Shown: positions 26,356 to 35,323 of the stretch, one piece after another | Position numbering within the stretch: position 1 is the first letter of the stretch | Layout: each line of letters opens with the position of its first letter | NCBI GenBank assembly: GCA_944320555.1 | Contig: CALUHX010000001.1 | Location: 88,240-152,239 of the forward strand | Origin: an uncultured Butyricimonas sp. | Lineage (GTDB): Bacteria > Bacteroidota > Bacteroidia > Bacteroidales > Marinifilaceae | Length of the DNA: 64,000 nucleotides | Reading direction: 5' to 3' | Made by a program: the position numbers and the translations under genes | The notes under the pieces: model-generated | Told to the model about the DNA's origin: nothing | The model's database searches: none | What the model saw: only the letters and a program-made list of their open reading frames with translations

Positions 26356-26402
26356 TATGCGAACAAGTTTTACCAAGTATATCACTTTATAAAATCAACA
26401 AC

Positions 26403-26639
26403 ATGAAGAAATTAATTGAATGGTTCAAACAGAGTAACAGATGGAAGCATCTGCTTGGCGGTTTCATAATCGGAGCGTTTTCATTCTCCGACTACTGCGC
26501 CCTTTATGCTTCTGCGATTTCGGCTGCGAGCCTTGAATACAAGGACAAGGCGTATGGCGGCAAATGGGATTGGATAGACTTCGGACTCACCGTAGCCGGG
26601 GCATGTGTAGGACGGTTAATCTTCCGTTGGTGGCTATGA
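26403..26639 (+). CDS. Small membrane protein of lysis module
   Basis: A 78-residue protein with a basic start (MKKLIEWFKQSNRWKHLLGG) and two hydrophobic segments (GGFIIGAFSFSDYCALYASA and IDFGLTVAGACVGRLIF) separated by YKDKAYGGKWDW. Similar small proteins stand before amidases in Bacteroidales phages. Possible roles are holin or lysis regulator. Its stop overlaps the next start (ATGA). Confidence 0.6.
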   Translation: MKKLIEWFKQSNRWKHLLGGFIIGAFSFSDYCALYASAISAASLEYKDKAYGGKWDWIDFGLTVAGACVGRLIFRWWL

Positions 26640-27244
26640 ATGAGATACAGCAAACACTTGATGTGGCAAAAGGTATCAGCGAATACGGCATAATGATAAT
26701 CATCTGTGCCGTATTCCTGGTACTCGCCTCGGCTCTGATGATCGCATGTTTCAAATGGTTCAAGTCTGTCATTGAGAATATCATGAATGATTACTCCGAC
26801 AGGCTTGAACGCCTACAGGAGACAGCCAACAAAAGCACTGAGGCCATGGTGGATATTTCGGAGGGGCTGATTTCGGAAACACAGCTGCGCATAAAGACTA
26901 TTTCCGGAGTGTTCTTTGATTTGGCGACTGAGAAAGTATGCCGGATTATAAAGAAGATAAGGGAAGAAAATCACATCGCAGACAAAGAATCCACCATAGA
27001 GAAGATACATACTTTGCTTCGCAATCTATATGAGGACAGGAACAGCCGCTTTGACAATTTCCACTACCGGGGCAAACGGCTTTCGGAGTACAGCAATCCG
27101 GAATGGATTGACTGGGTTGCAAAAGTTATCGAGGGAGAGATATACAACGAAGCCGGAGCTAACAACGGTCGGGCATATACCAATGTCAAAGCTGTGTACG
27201 ACAACATCAAATTAGATTTTTATCACCGCATGACAAACCAATAA
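26636..27244 (+). CDS. Holin-like membrane protein
   Basis: A 202-residue protein; the start is taken at ATG 26636, overlapping the previous stop, and not the longer frame from 26564. One strong transmembrane segment lies at about residues 17-40 (YGIMIIICAVFLVLASALMIACF). A long helical cytoplasmic-type part follows (NDYSDRLERLQETANKST). It lies directly before the endolysin gene and is therefore a holin or accessory-lysis candidate. Confidence 0.55.
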   Translation: MNEIQQTLDVAKGISEYGIMIIICAVFLVLASALMIACFKWFKSVIENIMNDYSDRLERLQETANKSTEAMVDISEGLISETQLRIKTISGVFFDLATEKVCRIIKKIREENHIADKESTIEKIHTLLRNLYEDRNSRFDNFHYRGKRLSEYSNPEWIDWVAKVIEGEIYNEAGANNGRAYTNVKAVYDNIKLDFYHRMTNQ

Positions 27245-27245
27245 T

Positions 27246-27845
27246 ATGATTGTTCTTATAGACAACGGACACGGAAAAGATACAGCAGGGAAGCGGTCGC
27301 CGGACGGCAGACTTCTGGAGTACGCCTATGCAAGGGAAATTGCATTGAGGGTGGAGAAAGCACTTTGTGAAATGGGGTACGGTGGCACACGCATCGTCCC
27401 GGAAGAAAACGACATTCCCTTACCGGAGAGATGCAGCCGAGTAAACGACATTTGCAATAAATCCGGTACAGATAATGTCATTCTTATCTCCATTCACTGC
27501 AACGCAGCCGGAAACGGATTACAATGGATGAGTGCCAGAGGCTGGGAAGCATGGACAAGCGTAGGAGACACCAATGCGGACATGCTCGCCACTTGCCTTT
27601 ATGATGCCGCCGAGAAAGCCGGCTTCAAAATGCGCAAGGACATGACGGACGGAGATCCGGACAAGGAGGGGCATCTGTACATCCTCAAACATACGCTTTG
27701 CCCGGCAGTACTGACCGAAAATTTATTCCAAGACAACAGGGAAGATGTAGAGTATCTGTTGAGCGAGGAGGGAAAGGAACAGATAACGAAACTGCATGTA
27801 GATGGTATAATCAAATATATCCGGGAGTATGTGGAAGCAGATTAA
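27246..27845 (+). CDS. N-acetylmuramoyl-L-alanine amidase (endolysin)
   Basis: A 199-residue Amidase_3-type enzyme that cuts the bond between muramic acid and the L-alanine of the peptide stem. Zinc ligands and catalytic residues are visible: H in IDNGHG (residues 5-10), E in LLEYAYARE, H in ISIHCNA, and the glutamate of TENLF. There is no signal peptide, so export would need the upstream holin-like proteins. The end overlaps the next gene by 17 bases. Confidence 0.9.
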   Translation: MIVLIDNGHGKDTAGKRSPDGRLLEYAYAREIALRVEKALCEMGYGGTRIVPEENDIPLPERCSRVNDICNKSGTDNVILISIHCNAAGNGLQWMSARGWEAWTSVGDTNADMLATCLYDAAEKAGFKMRKDMTDGDPDKEGHLYILKHTLCPAVLTENLFQDNREDVEYLLSEEGKEQITKLHVDGIIKYIREYVEAD

Positions 27846-28464
27846 AAATATCATTGCTGTGCTGTTAGTGGCGGCATTCATCGCCTCTCTGTACCTCAAT
27901 GTGCGTTTCTGCATGATGAGGCGGGAGGGCATTGCCGTCAGCGACACCACACGAGTGACGATATTCGACACTATTCCATATCCCATGCCTGTTCCTAAAG
28001 ACAGTCTTGTTATCCGATACATTACGGAAAAGCTGCCGGTTAGCACGGAAACCGAGAATTTTAGCACGAAAAACAGCGATTTCAGTACAGGAAACGGCAA
28101 CATTGCACAAGAAAATATTACGGGGAATGGCAACATTGCACAAGAAAATATTACGGGGAATGGCAACATTTCTTCGGAAAATATTCCAGACAGCGCAGAA
28201 GTTGAAATTCCCATCACGCAAAAAGTTTATGAGAACAGCCTGTACAGGGCGTACGTCAGCGGTTATCGTCCGAACCTTGACAGCCTGATTATCTTTCCCC
28301 AGCATGACATTACTACCGTAACAAACGGATACACCTACCCGAAATCCCGGCAGAAGCGTTGGGGTATTGGCATACATGTCGGCTACGGCATGACAATGAG
28401 CAGAACTCCGCAGTTCACGCCTTATATCGGTTTCGGCATTTCGTATAACTTAATCACATTCTGA
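27829..28464 (+). CDS. Membrane-anchored spanin-like protein with internal repeats
   Basis: A 211-residue protein with one N-terminal transmembrane segment (IIAVLLVAAFIASLYLNV). A periplasmic-type part contains two and a half copies of an 11-residue repeat (GNIAQENITGN) at about residues 90-120. The C-terminus is a beta-rich segment (GIGIHVGYG, then FTPYIGFGISYNLITF) resembling the last strands of an outer-membrane protein. Following the amidase gene, it may connect inner and outer membranes as a spanin. Family not firmly recognised. Confidence 0.55.
   Translation: MWKQIKNIIAVLLVAAFIASLYLNVRFCMMRREGIAVSDTTRVTIFDTIPYPMPVPKDSLVIRYITEKLPVSTETENFSTKNSDFSTGNGNIAQENITGNGNIAQENITGNGNISSENIPDSAEVEIPITQKVYENSLYRAYVSGYRPNLDSLIIFPQHDITTVTNGYTYPKSRQKRWGIGIHVGYGMTMSRTPQFTPYIGFGISYNLITF
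28096..28161 (+). repeat. Two perfect 33-bp tandem repeats
   Basis: Bases 28096-28128 and 28129-28161 are identical 33-base units; a third, degraded copy runs to about 28191. The unit length keeps the frame of the spanin-like gene. Perfect identity implies a recent duplication that could vary in copy number. Confidence 0.85.
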
Positions 28465-28466
28465 TC

Positions 28467-28916
28467 ATGATAGAGGTAACATTGACAATAGACAAAGAAA
28501 GCGTGTATGAGGAGGTCGCACAGACCACATCATACACCGGAGCGAAAATGGATGATGAGGACGCATACGAGCGCATATTCACAACTGACGATGACAAGTC
28601 GATGCTTGAACGGTTCTGGAACGAAAGCAAGAATACAATCGCCAACAGTCTCAAACGGATTCTTCTCAATGAGCAGGAGACGGACGGCACATATTCGTTG
28701 CAGCTTGGTCTGTCGAGTTCATTTGACGAAGCCCTTACAGACAGTATGCGTAGGAGCCTGTTTTCCTTTTTCGTGATGAACATCACTGCGAAATGGTACA
28801 CATTCACCAACAAGCAGGAAGCGACAGGATACGCATCAGAAGCCGCCACATACATTGACGACATCATGCGCAAGGCGTTTTTCAAGAAAAAACCGTCACG
28901 CCCGACATACAACTGA
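28467..28916 (+). CDS. Paralogous small phage protein A
   Basis: A 149-residue protein, first of three adjacent related genes. Shared features are a helical middle with SMRRSLFSFFVMNITAKWYTFTNKQEA and a C-terminal KKPSRPTYN. Function unknown; the repeated module and position suggest subunits of one virion structure. Confidence 0.6.
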   Translation: MIEVTLTIDKESVYEEVAQTTSYTGAKMDDEDAYERIFTTDDDKSMLERFWNESKNTIANSLKRILLNEQETDGTYSLQLGLSSSFDEALTDSMRRSLFSFFVMNITAKWYTFTNKQEATGYASEAATYIDDIMRKAFFKKKPSRPTYN

Positions 28917-28941
28917 TTGTTTAATATAAAAAATTTTCATC

Positions 28942-29454
28942 ATGGCAGAAAGTAAAAAGACACTTACGGTGACCCAGCAGGTCAAAGAACTGATTTACGA
29001 CATCCAGAACAAGGCTTATCTGACCGGGCAAGCCCGTGAAGCCGGAGGCATGGGATACCAGGCGGCATCCAACATGCAGGCAAGTGATGACGATGAAAAC
29101 AGTTACCAGATACGCCGTTCACTTGCAAACGCTTTCTCGTCTCTGAAAAGTCTTCTCGGAGAATATCTCAACGAGGACAAGACGACAAGCGACAACCTCG
29201 TCAACAAGGAGATTGACAACGATGGGGAGCTTTCTCTTGAGTTCCTGCTTCCTTCAAACTACAATAACGCATCGGCAGACAGTCTCGGAAATGGCATCCA
29301 TGCCTACCTCGTGGATATGGCATTGGGGGATTGGTTCACAATCACCAACAAGGAGGACGCACAGACCTACATCGCCCATTCCGCAGTGAGTCTGGAGACC
29401 GTAAAGAGAGCATTGTACAAACGCAGTCGCCCGGAAAGACCGACATACGAATAG
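28942..29454 (+). CDS. Paralogous small phage protein B
   Basis: A 170-residue protein related to its neighbours: the segment NGIHAYLVDMALGDWFTITNKEDAQ aligns with protein A, and the C-terminus SRPERPTYE matches KPSRPTYN. The N-terminal half (VTQQVKELIYDIQNKAYLTG) is distinct. Function unknown. Confidence 0.6.
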   Translation: MAESKKTLTVTQQVKELIYDIQNKAYLTGQAREAGGMGYQAASNMQASDDDENSYQIRRSLANAFSSLKSLLGEYLNEDKTTSDNLVNKEIDNDGELSLEFLLPSNYNNASADSLGNGIHAYLVDMALGDWFTITNKEDAQTYIAHSAVSLETVKRALYKRSRPERPTYE

Positions 29455-29458
29455 CGAT

Positions 29459-30007
29459 ATGCAAAGCATAAAAACCGGTTATTGTTGTGGAGGTGGCCAG
29501 CCTCAGACAAAAACCGTATTGCTCACATTCAAAAGGTCGGAAGTGATATATGATGCGGAGAATTACTCGTTTGTTGAGGGCGACATCATGAAAACAGACG
29601 ATGAACATGACCGTCATCAAGTGTTCGACATCGGTCAGAGCGGAAATATCGACCGTGTGACAAGGATATTGAACCTCGCCCACACAGAATGCGTGGAAAT
29701 GCTATTCCCCTATACAAAAGAGGAAATACCGGACAACCAAGATGCCCTTGACGACATCCTTTCGGCACCGGAGGAATACAGCATTGTGCTGAACTTGCCT
29801 AAAAGCTTTTCCATATCGACTGTAAAACTACTTAGAAACCTCATACACGAATATCTGGTATGCAGGGTGCTTGCAGATTGGATGAGCATCACCAATCCAC
29901 CAAGCCAAGCGAAGTGGGAGGAAAAGCTCGAAGACATCAAAATCAAGATCCAAACAAGCCTTGTATCAAGAATCAGCAAAGTCCGGCGCAAATTGAAGCC
30001 GTTTTAA
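29459..30007 (+). CDS. Paralogous small phage protein C
   Basis: A 182-residue protein, most divergent of the trio. It retains LLRNLIHEYLVCRVLADWMSITNPPSQ, which aligns with the helix and the DWxxITN motif of A and B, but has a basic C-terminus (RISKVRRKLKPF). The start is 4 bases after the previous stop. Function unknown. Confidence 0.6.
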   Translation: MQSIKTGYCCGGGQPQTKTVLLTFKRSEVIYDAENYSFVEGDIMKTDDEHDRHQVFDIGQSGNIDRVTRILNLAHTECVEMLFPYTKEEIPDNQDALDDILSAPEEYSIVLNLPKSFSISTVKLLRNLIHEYLVCRVLADWMSITNPPSQAKWEEKLEDIKIKIQTSLVSRISKVRRKLKPF

Positions 30008-30012
30008 GAAAT

Positions 30013-30046
30013 AAAAAGTTGGAAGGTCAATTCCCTTTCAACTTTT
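30013..30046. terminator. Bidirectional terminator
   Basis: AAAAAGTTGGAAGG pairs with CCTTTCAACTTTT, with one G-T pair, and has A- and T-rich flanks. It ends the rightward trio and overlaps the end of the leftward TOPRIM gene. Confidence 0.65.
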
Positions 30047-30815
30047 CTTTTGTCGTTTCACAGCCATAATAATCCAATACGAATAGAGGGAAGGCACTCA
30101 GCACAGCGACTTTGGGGCAATCTTGAGTAATGTATTTTTCCATTTGCTTTTCAAAGACTTCCAATTGAGTATAAATAGAATCAGGAAGTACATCGTCATT
30201 TCCAAGAATGACATTCATTTTACATAAATGCGCCTTTATCAAGGTACACCATAATTCAAAGGAAATCTTATGCAGATTTATTTTGGGACATTCTTTCCCA
30301 ACCTTTTCCTTGTAATGAGGTTCTTTCAAACATGCATCTTTGTCCGGACAGACATCTATACGCTGACAGTTACGCCCTTTGCATTTTACGATCAAATTTT
30401 TAAACGTTTCTTCGTCTGGGAAATGTTTGATGGCTTCAACCATTGGATAGCTTATATACAGCATCCCATTTTCTGTCTCATTGTTAAAATAGGCGAGCAT
30501 CTCTTTAATCTTCCCATCGTCCGCAAGGGTGGAATGAGCATCATAATCAAAGAACAAGTATATGGAAGCAAAACTATCCCTATCAAAATCTTTTAACTCC
30601 TCGGCATTATCCGCCCGTTCTTTTAACAGATTCACCAAATCTACCGGAAAACCATCGGCATCTTTCATTTTTTGATACAACTGATATATTTCCGCATCAA
30701 AAATGCATTTGATGGCAAATTTTTCCCCTAAAAAATTTTTTTCCAATTGCCAGACTATCTGTTTTTCGGTTTTTTCCCCCTCAAATACAAATAAGCACTT
30801 TTCTTTATTCGGCAT
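30027..30815 (-). CDS. TOPRIM/RloB-like protein, effector candidate
   Basis: A 262-residue protein. The N-terminus FVFEGEKTEKQI (residues 9-20) supplies the TOPRIM glutamate and IYLFFDYDAHST (about 86-97) its DxD. YISYPMVEAIKHF is typical of RloB-like proteins. A cysteine-rich insert (about 142-175, KCKGRNC, VCPDKDAC, GKECPK) may bind zinc. TOPRIM proteins in such pairs (RloAB, AbiL, PARIS) act as nucleases triggered by the ATPase partner. Its start overlaps the ATPase gene by 11 bases. Confidence 0.7.
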   Translation of the reverse strand: MPNKEKCLFVFEGEKTEKQIVWQLEKNFLGEKFAIKCIFDAEIYQLYQKMKDADGFPVDLVNLLKERADNAEELKDFDRDSFASIYLFFDYDAHSTLADDGKIKEMLAYFNNETENGMLYISYPMVEAIKHFPDEETFKNLIVKCKGRNCQRIDVCPDKDACLKEPHYKEKVGKECPKINLHKISFELWCTLIKAHLCKMNVILGNDDVLPDSIYTQLEVFEKQMEKYITQDCPKVAVLSAFPLFVLDYYGCETTKEKLKGN

Positions 30816-31917
30816 CGAAACCTCCTGCTTTATAAATTTTTTCGATGTTATGTGCTTCTCTTATTTCCCTATCCGTACACTGCGACAATGGACGAATACT
30901 CCTACGCCCCATTAAGAAATAACAATCTGGACGCATCAGGTCGTTACTCATAATAGAAGTGTTATGGGTTGTCAATATAAACTGGATCCCGCTTTTCTTC
31001 AGCATTTGAACAATCATTTTTGAAAGCTCATGATGATAAAACGCATCGAATTCGTCAATAAAAACAAAAGAAATATCCGAACTAAGAATCTGCAAATACC
31101 AACAATAAAAAAGCAAAAGCGAACTGGTACCTGTAGATATGATTTCATGAAAAAGGATTTTCTTTCCGCCAAAGTCAAAAGCCAATTCTTTCTTACCTAA
31201 TAATTCAACAACAGATAGTTTGCATTTCACATGGGCAGTATTCAAGAATTCTTCAAACTCCCGCACTTTCCCCTTTTCAATAATCTCATTTGTAAGGCTA
31301 CTTTTCTTGGGATCCAATCCTAAATAGAACCTATCTTCCAAAGAACGGAAAAAAATCATCCGTTCCACAAAGTCAAAGAATTCCTTAAACGCCCGATTTT
31401 CTGGATTGTCCTCTAATACCGAATTGTTTTTTATATATTTCAGCACAGACAATTGCTCATCTCTTATTGTATTGTTCAAAGTTTCTGTTCCTTTTAATTT
31501 GGATTCAAAACTATTGCCTTTATTCCGGTCAAAATCGACCATCATTGCATTTCCTATCCAAAACTTTTCAGACACTAATGTTTTATAATCAGTCTTTGAA
31601 TATTCATATTTCACCAGCATTCCTTCAAAGAGGAATTCATAGGAAAAATTGGCCGTTTTTGAATTACAATTAGCATTTATGTAGTGTTTGTAATACCGTT
31701 CATCCCGATATTTGTCTGTCAAATGTTCTATTATATCAAATATAGCAAAACCCAAATTGGATTTGCCGACCCCATTATAACCATAAATAATGGCACAATT
31801 CACGACACTATTCTTTATACATTCACTATTGAATGCATAACCTTTGGATGATGACAAATCAAAAACAACATCTTCTCCAAAGTTCTTGAAATTAGATACT
31901 TTAAATTTTACAAGCAT
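30805..31917 (-). CDS. ABC-type AAA ATPase, sensor candidate
   Basis: From ATG 31917 (MLVKFKVSNFKNFGED) this is a 370-residue SMC/ABC-like ATPase of the AAA_15/AAA_21 group. Walker A is IIYGYNGVGKSNLG, Walker B is FVFIDEFDAFYHHE, and the switch histidine lies in TTHNTSIM. The longer frame to 32013 crosses the promoter at 31940-31947, which decides the start. With the TOPRIM gene it forms an ATPase plus nuclease pair like RloAB, AbiL or PARIS. The pair has its own promoter and interrupts the tail genes, as expected for defence cargo of a prophage. Confidence 0.75.
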   Translation of the reverse strand: MLVKFKVSNFKNFGEDVVFDLSSSKGYAFNSECIKNSVVNCAIIYGYNGVGKSNLGFAIFDIIEHLTDKYRDERYYKHYINANCNSKTANFSYEFLFEGMLVKYEYSKTDYKTLVSEKFWIGNAMMVDFDRNKGNSFESKLKGTETLNNTIRDEQLSVLKYIKNNSVLEDNPENRAFKEFFDFVERMIFFRSLEDRFYLGLDPKKSSLTNEIIEKGKVREFEEFLNTAHVKCKLSVVELLGKKELAFDFGGKKILFHEIISTGTSSLLLFYCWYLQILSSDISFVFIDEFDAFYHHELSKMIVQMLKKSGIQFILTTHNTSIMSNDLMRPDCYFLMGRRSIRPLSQCTDREIREAHNIEKIYKAGGFDAE

Positions 31918-31939
31918 ATAATCAAAGCTATTTTGCATA

Positions 31940-31947
31940 CAAAGGTA
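31940..31947 (-). promoter_or_regulatory. -7 box of ATPase-TOPRIM operon
   Basis: TACCTTTG on the minus strand, followed about 7 bases on by the probable transcription start and, 22 bases after the box, by ATG 31917. It gives the pair independent expression. Confidence 0.6.
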
Positions 31948-32051
31948 AGATAAAAAAACTATTCCCGTAAAAAAAATACGGCATTTTCTATCAAAACGAG
32001 CCAGACTGCACAAGCATCTCGGCTCGTTCAGGATTATAACATGTGTAACAA

Positions 32052-34952
32052 CTATCTCGGCCGGTTGAGCATCCGGGGATTAAACTGCACCGTAAATCCG
32101 TAGATAGATTCTTCTTTATCTAATTGACCCACAAGGACAAGACGATAGGCTTTATATGGAGAACCTCGGAATCCTCGCAGATATCTGTCCGTACTGCTCC
32201 AGACTACATGCCAATTGTACAAATCATTGGAGCCATACAAAACCTGCGACACATGGTCTCTCTTGAACATTCCCCTCTGGATTATCGTGTCAATCGTTTT
32301 GAACATTTTGGGGGCTCCAATGGTAAATGGACGTGTAATCACGAGAACCGCAATTCCGTCCGCCGTTGTCTTGGAGAAATTGACAAGCACAGGATGCTCT
32401 TCAAATGTCTGCTGCCCGTCATCTCCGGTCTTTGAAATCATCTTAACAGCTACGGCAAGAGCTTCCGGATATGAATTCACATTGCTTGTAATATCAGAGT
32501 GGATCATTCCCCACATCTGCGATTTCAAGGAATAGACATAAGCATACCGGACTTCCGGATTATATACGATGATGCGTTGATTGGTATAATCATAAACCAT
32601 ACGGCAATCTTTCAGAAACTCAGCAAAAGGTAACAGGTTAATATCTTCCGGCACTTTCTCATTCACATCGGCAATGCTATTGTAAAGTCCGATTATCTTA
32701 TCCGCTTTCGGCAAATCCTGCATATCGAATATATCCTCTGCTTTCAGCCTGTCAGACACGCACTGCACAGTTGATCCGCTGATCAGCATGATTCCCCTGT
32801 CGGTAACAAACAAGACTGCATCATCTATCTGCGTTATGCTGTCCGAATTTATGCAGACATCCCGGGTTATTGGTTGCCTGGCTGAATATGTGCCTGTCGA
32901 GGACACCTCCAAAGCCCATACGCCTTCTGTTGAAAAGGCATAAAGAGGGAACTGACCGAACTGACCCTGCGAAAGAGCCTTTGCAGCCGAGCAAATGCCC
33001 ATTATTTCCCCAGTTCCAACAGTATTGATGCCCAGCAATGGGAAATAAAACGGATTGTTCACTTCCGATGTATATATCTTGTTGGCAATTGAGATGTTCC
33101 CGTTGCTTGAAACCACATAAGGCAGAGAAGTGAAGTTCGTTTCCCTAACTATGTCGTAATCAATTTTTGCAAACGCACCGTTAAGGAACTCATGCGGCTT
33201 CAAGTCTATGACATAGCAAGCCATGCCGCCATTATATATAACCATCTTGTATGCGTTTGTGTTCGGATAGAAGAAGTAAGTACCCCATGACCGCTTACGG
33301 AGGTATTTTCCGCCGCTTGCATTCGTCATTTCCGGTGACAGGAAACTCGATATATAACGCATGTCCAGATAATTAGTACCACTGCTCACTATATAATTCT
33401 TGCCGTCCTCCTTGATGTAAACATAAATGCTATAATTATCAAAACTGAATGCTCCGGGGGTAATTGTCAAGGCATAGTTCTCGCCCATCGACCAAGAATA
33501 GACGGAATGGGTGCAATAAGCCAACATTGACTGCGCAACGAAACCGCAGAACGGCTTTCGCTCCAATCCGGAAAGATTAATACGGCTGTTGTAAGCGAAT
33601 GAATATTTTGCATACAGTTTATCTCTTGACAGATAATCGTCAGTCATCACTTCCCGTGTCACAAGTGATTGCAAATACTCGTCATCAATGACAATATCCT
33701 TTCTTTCGGATATGCTTTCAAGCATGTCGTTTATTTCAACAGAACACAGCTTATAGAATGTCGAAGTATTTTCTACTGTCTCTTTGACCTTGCCCTCGGA
33801 AAATTCAGGAAGATGTAATGTGCCGGCCGGATATGTCCTGTCCGCCGAATAATACATTGAATATATATTGGAATAGCTCCACTCCATATAGGCATCAAGA
33901 AACTCCGATGATGTATATTGACCAATGAGAGAGTCTTCTTTAGGACTGCCGTTATAGCTTGTCGTTGTAGGTCTAATATTCGAGAATAGCCGCCCAATAA
34001 ATATTGTGTCAAAATTGTCCGTATCTTGAAAACTTGTCACTTTCCCATCTTGATCAAATGTGTAAATCGGCTTGGAAATAAATATGTCCACGCTTTTTAT
34101 GATGTCTGTCCAATCTTCAAGCATGGAGTAATCATTGGTTCTTATGATACTATAATCCAATGTTGAAGCGACAAGCATTATGTCAAGTTCCGCATCAGTA
34201 TAGCTTTTTTTCCCACTGATACGCTTCCATAATACGACAGGAGCATTAATTGTCGTCGGATTCATCAGAATAGGTGCGGAATGGCATACCAGAGAACCGT
34301 CATACAGCCGCAAGGCATAGCGCACAAAGAAAGGAAAACAAAACCTGCCTTTGTTTACTGTTTCCTGTGCGATGAACTTGTTTACCTTTGCCATCACCTG
34401 CTCCGTAATCCTTGTCTTGTTGTTCTCCGAAAACTCATTGTAAATTGCATCTTCAGATATTCCATCAAATGATATTGTGAATGTTGATTTGCTCTCGTCT
34501 GAAAGGCTGAATAACCGGGGATGTCCGACAAGTCCAAAAGAAATCTCCACATCCGGAATATGATCGCCAAGCGACAGATATGCCCCGTCTTTCCACAAAT
34601 AGTAATTTATACCGTTGGTTGAGAATGCAAGCAAGGTATTTCCGACTGCGTTACAATGGCTGATTCCATACACACTGCCTATTGACTTCCGTGAATTTGT
34701 ATAGTTTTTGTCGATTGAAGTCAGTGCAGAGGTTTGTTCATTATAAATGATATAATGCGTATATTCCGATGTTGTATGAATATACAACAGTTTCTCTCCA
34801 CTGTTAAGGGTCAATATTATCTCCGGAGACATAATAGGTTTCAATGCACCGTCCTCCGGTACTACACCCAAAGCCATCGCCAATTCGCCGTCAGTACATT
34901 CGTAGTCTGACGGATTGGCTGAATATCCATCATATTTCACATCCTGTATCAT
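32052..34952 (-). CDS. Tail nozzle-like structural protein
   Basis: A 966-residue protein from ATG 34952 (MIQDVKYDGYSANPSDY), which directly follows the stop of the preceding gene; a longer frame overlaps that gene. The sequence is beta-rich with propeller-like blades (PLYAFSTEGVWALEVSSTGTY, DDAVLFVTDRGIMLISGS, YDYTNQRIIVYNPEVRYAYVYS), as in the T7 gp12/P22 gp10 nozzle family of short-tailed phages. It would cap the adaptor ring and carry the receptor-binding proteins. This and the absence of tape-measure and sheath genes indicate a podovirus-like tail. Identification is by resemblance only. Confidence 0.6.
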   Translation of the reverse strand: MIQDVKYDGYSANPSDYECTDGELAMALGVVPEDGALKPIMSPEIILTLNSGEKLLYIHTTSEYTHYIIYNEQTSALTSIDKNYTNSRKSIGSVYGISHCNAVGNTLLAFSTNGINYYLWKDGAYLSLGDHIPDVEISFGLVGHPRLFSLSDESKSTFTISFDGISEDAIYNEFSENNKTRITEQVMAKVNKFIAQETVNKGRFCFPFFVRYALRLYDGSLVCHSAPILMNPTTINAPVVLWKRISGKKSYTDAELDIMLVASTLDYSIIRTNDYSMLEDWTDIIKSVDIFISKPIYTFDQDGKVTSFQDTDNFDTIFIGRLFSNIRPTTTSYNGSPKEDSLIGQYTSSEFLDAYMEWSYSNIYSMYYSADRTYPAGTLHLPEFSEGKVKETVENTSTFYKLCSVEINDMLESISERKDIVIDDEYLQSLVTREVMTDDYLSRDKLYAKYSFAYNSRINLSGLERKPFCGFVAQSMLAYCTHSVYSWSMGENYALTITPGAFSFDNYSIYVYIKEDGKNYIVSSGTNYLDMRYISSFLSPEMTNASGGKYLRKRSWGTYFFYPNTNAYKMVIYNGGMACYVIDLKPHEFLNGAFAKIDYDIVRETNFTSLPYVVSSNGNISIANKIYTSEVNNPFYFPLLGINTVGTGEIMGICSAAKALSQGQFGQFPLYAFSTEGVWALEVSSTGTYSARQPITRDVCINSDSITQIDDAVLFVTDRGIMLISGSTVQCVSDRLKAEDIFDMQDLPKADKIIGLYNSIADVNEKVPEDINLLPFAEFLKDCRMVYDYTNQRIIVYNPEVRYAYVYSLKSQMWGMIHSDITSNVNSYPEALAVAVKMISKTGDDGQQTFEEHPVLVNFSKTTADGIAVLVITRPFTIGAPKMFKTIDTIIQRGMFKRDHVSQVLYGSNDLYNWHVVWSSTDRYLRGFRGSPYKAYRLVLVGQLDKEESIYGFTVQFNPRMLNRPR

Positions 34953-34954
34953 CG

Positions 34955-35323
34955 TTATAAAAGGTATTTGATAATTATCGGTAACAATATTCCATGCAAA
35001 TTGTCCTCTACCGGAACTCCTATGCACAGCCTTGCCTTATCGTTCACTCCGCTGGCTTCAAGGATTGCCGCACACAGTTTTCTCGAAGAAGCCCGGAAAT
35101 GGTTGCCCCGACTGTTTGTCGGGAAAACCATAGCCTCATGCCGTCCTCCTACCGGTGCACGGAGCTTGACATAAAGGTAGTATTCATATCCGTCAGAAAG
35201 AATGTCCACGACATCACCACGCCGAAGATGGAGATGCCGTGCGACATTGGAAGTGATGTCAATCCGACCGGAAGATGAAAACACTATGTCCGGCTTCCTG
35301 CTATTTCCTAATATGCTTTGCAT
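34955..35323 (-). CDS. Small structural protein candidate
   Basis: A 122-residue beta-rich protein (GRIDITSNVARHLHLRRGDVVDIL, then YEYYLYVKLRAP), upstream of the nozzle-like gene with a 23-base overlap to the previous gene. The first half recalls SpoVT/AbrB-type swapped hairpins, but I cannot assign it. Probably a tail or head-completion component. Confidence 0.55.
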   Translation of the reverse strand: MQSILGNSRKPDIVFSSSGRIDITSNVARHLHLRRGDVVDILSDGYEYYLYVKLRAPVGGRHEAMVFPTNSRGNHFRASSRKLCAAILEASGVNDKARLCIGVPVEDNLHGILLPIIIKYLL

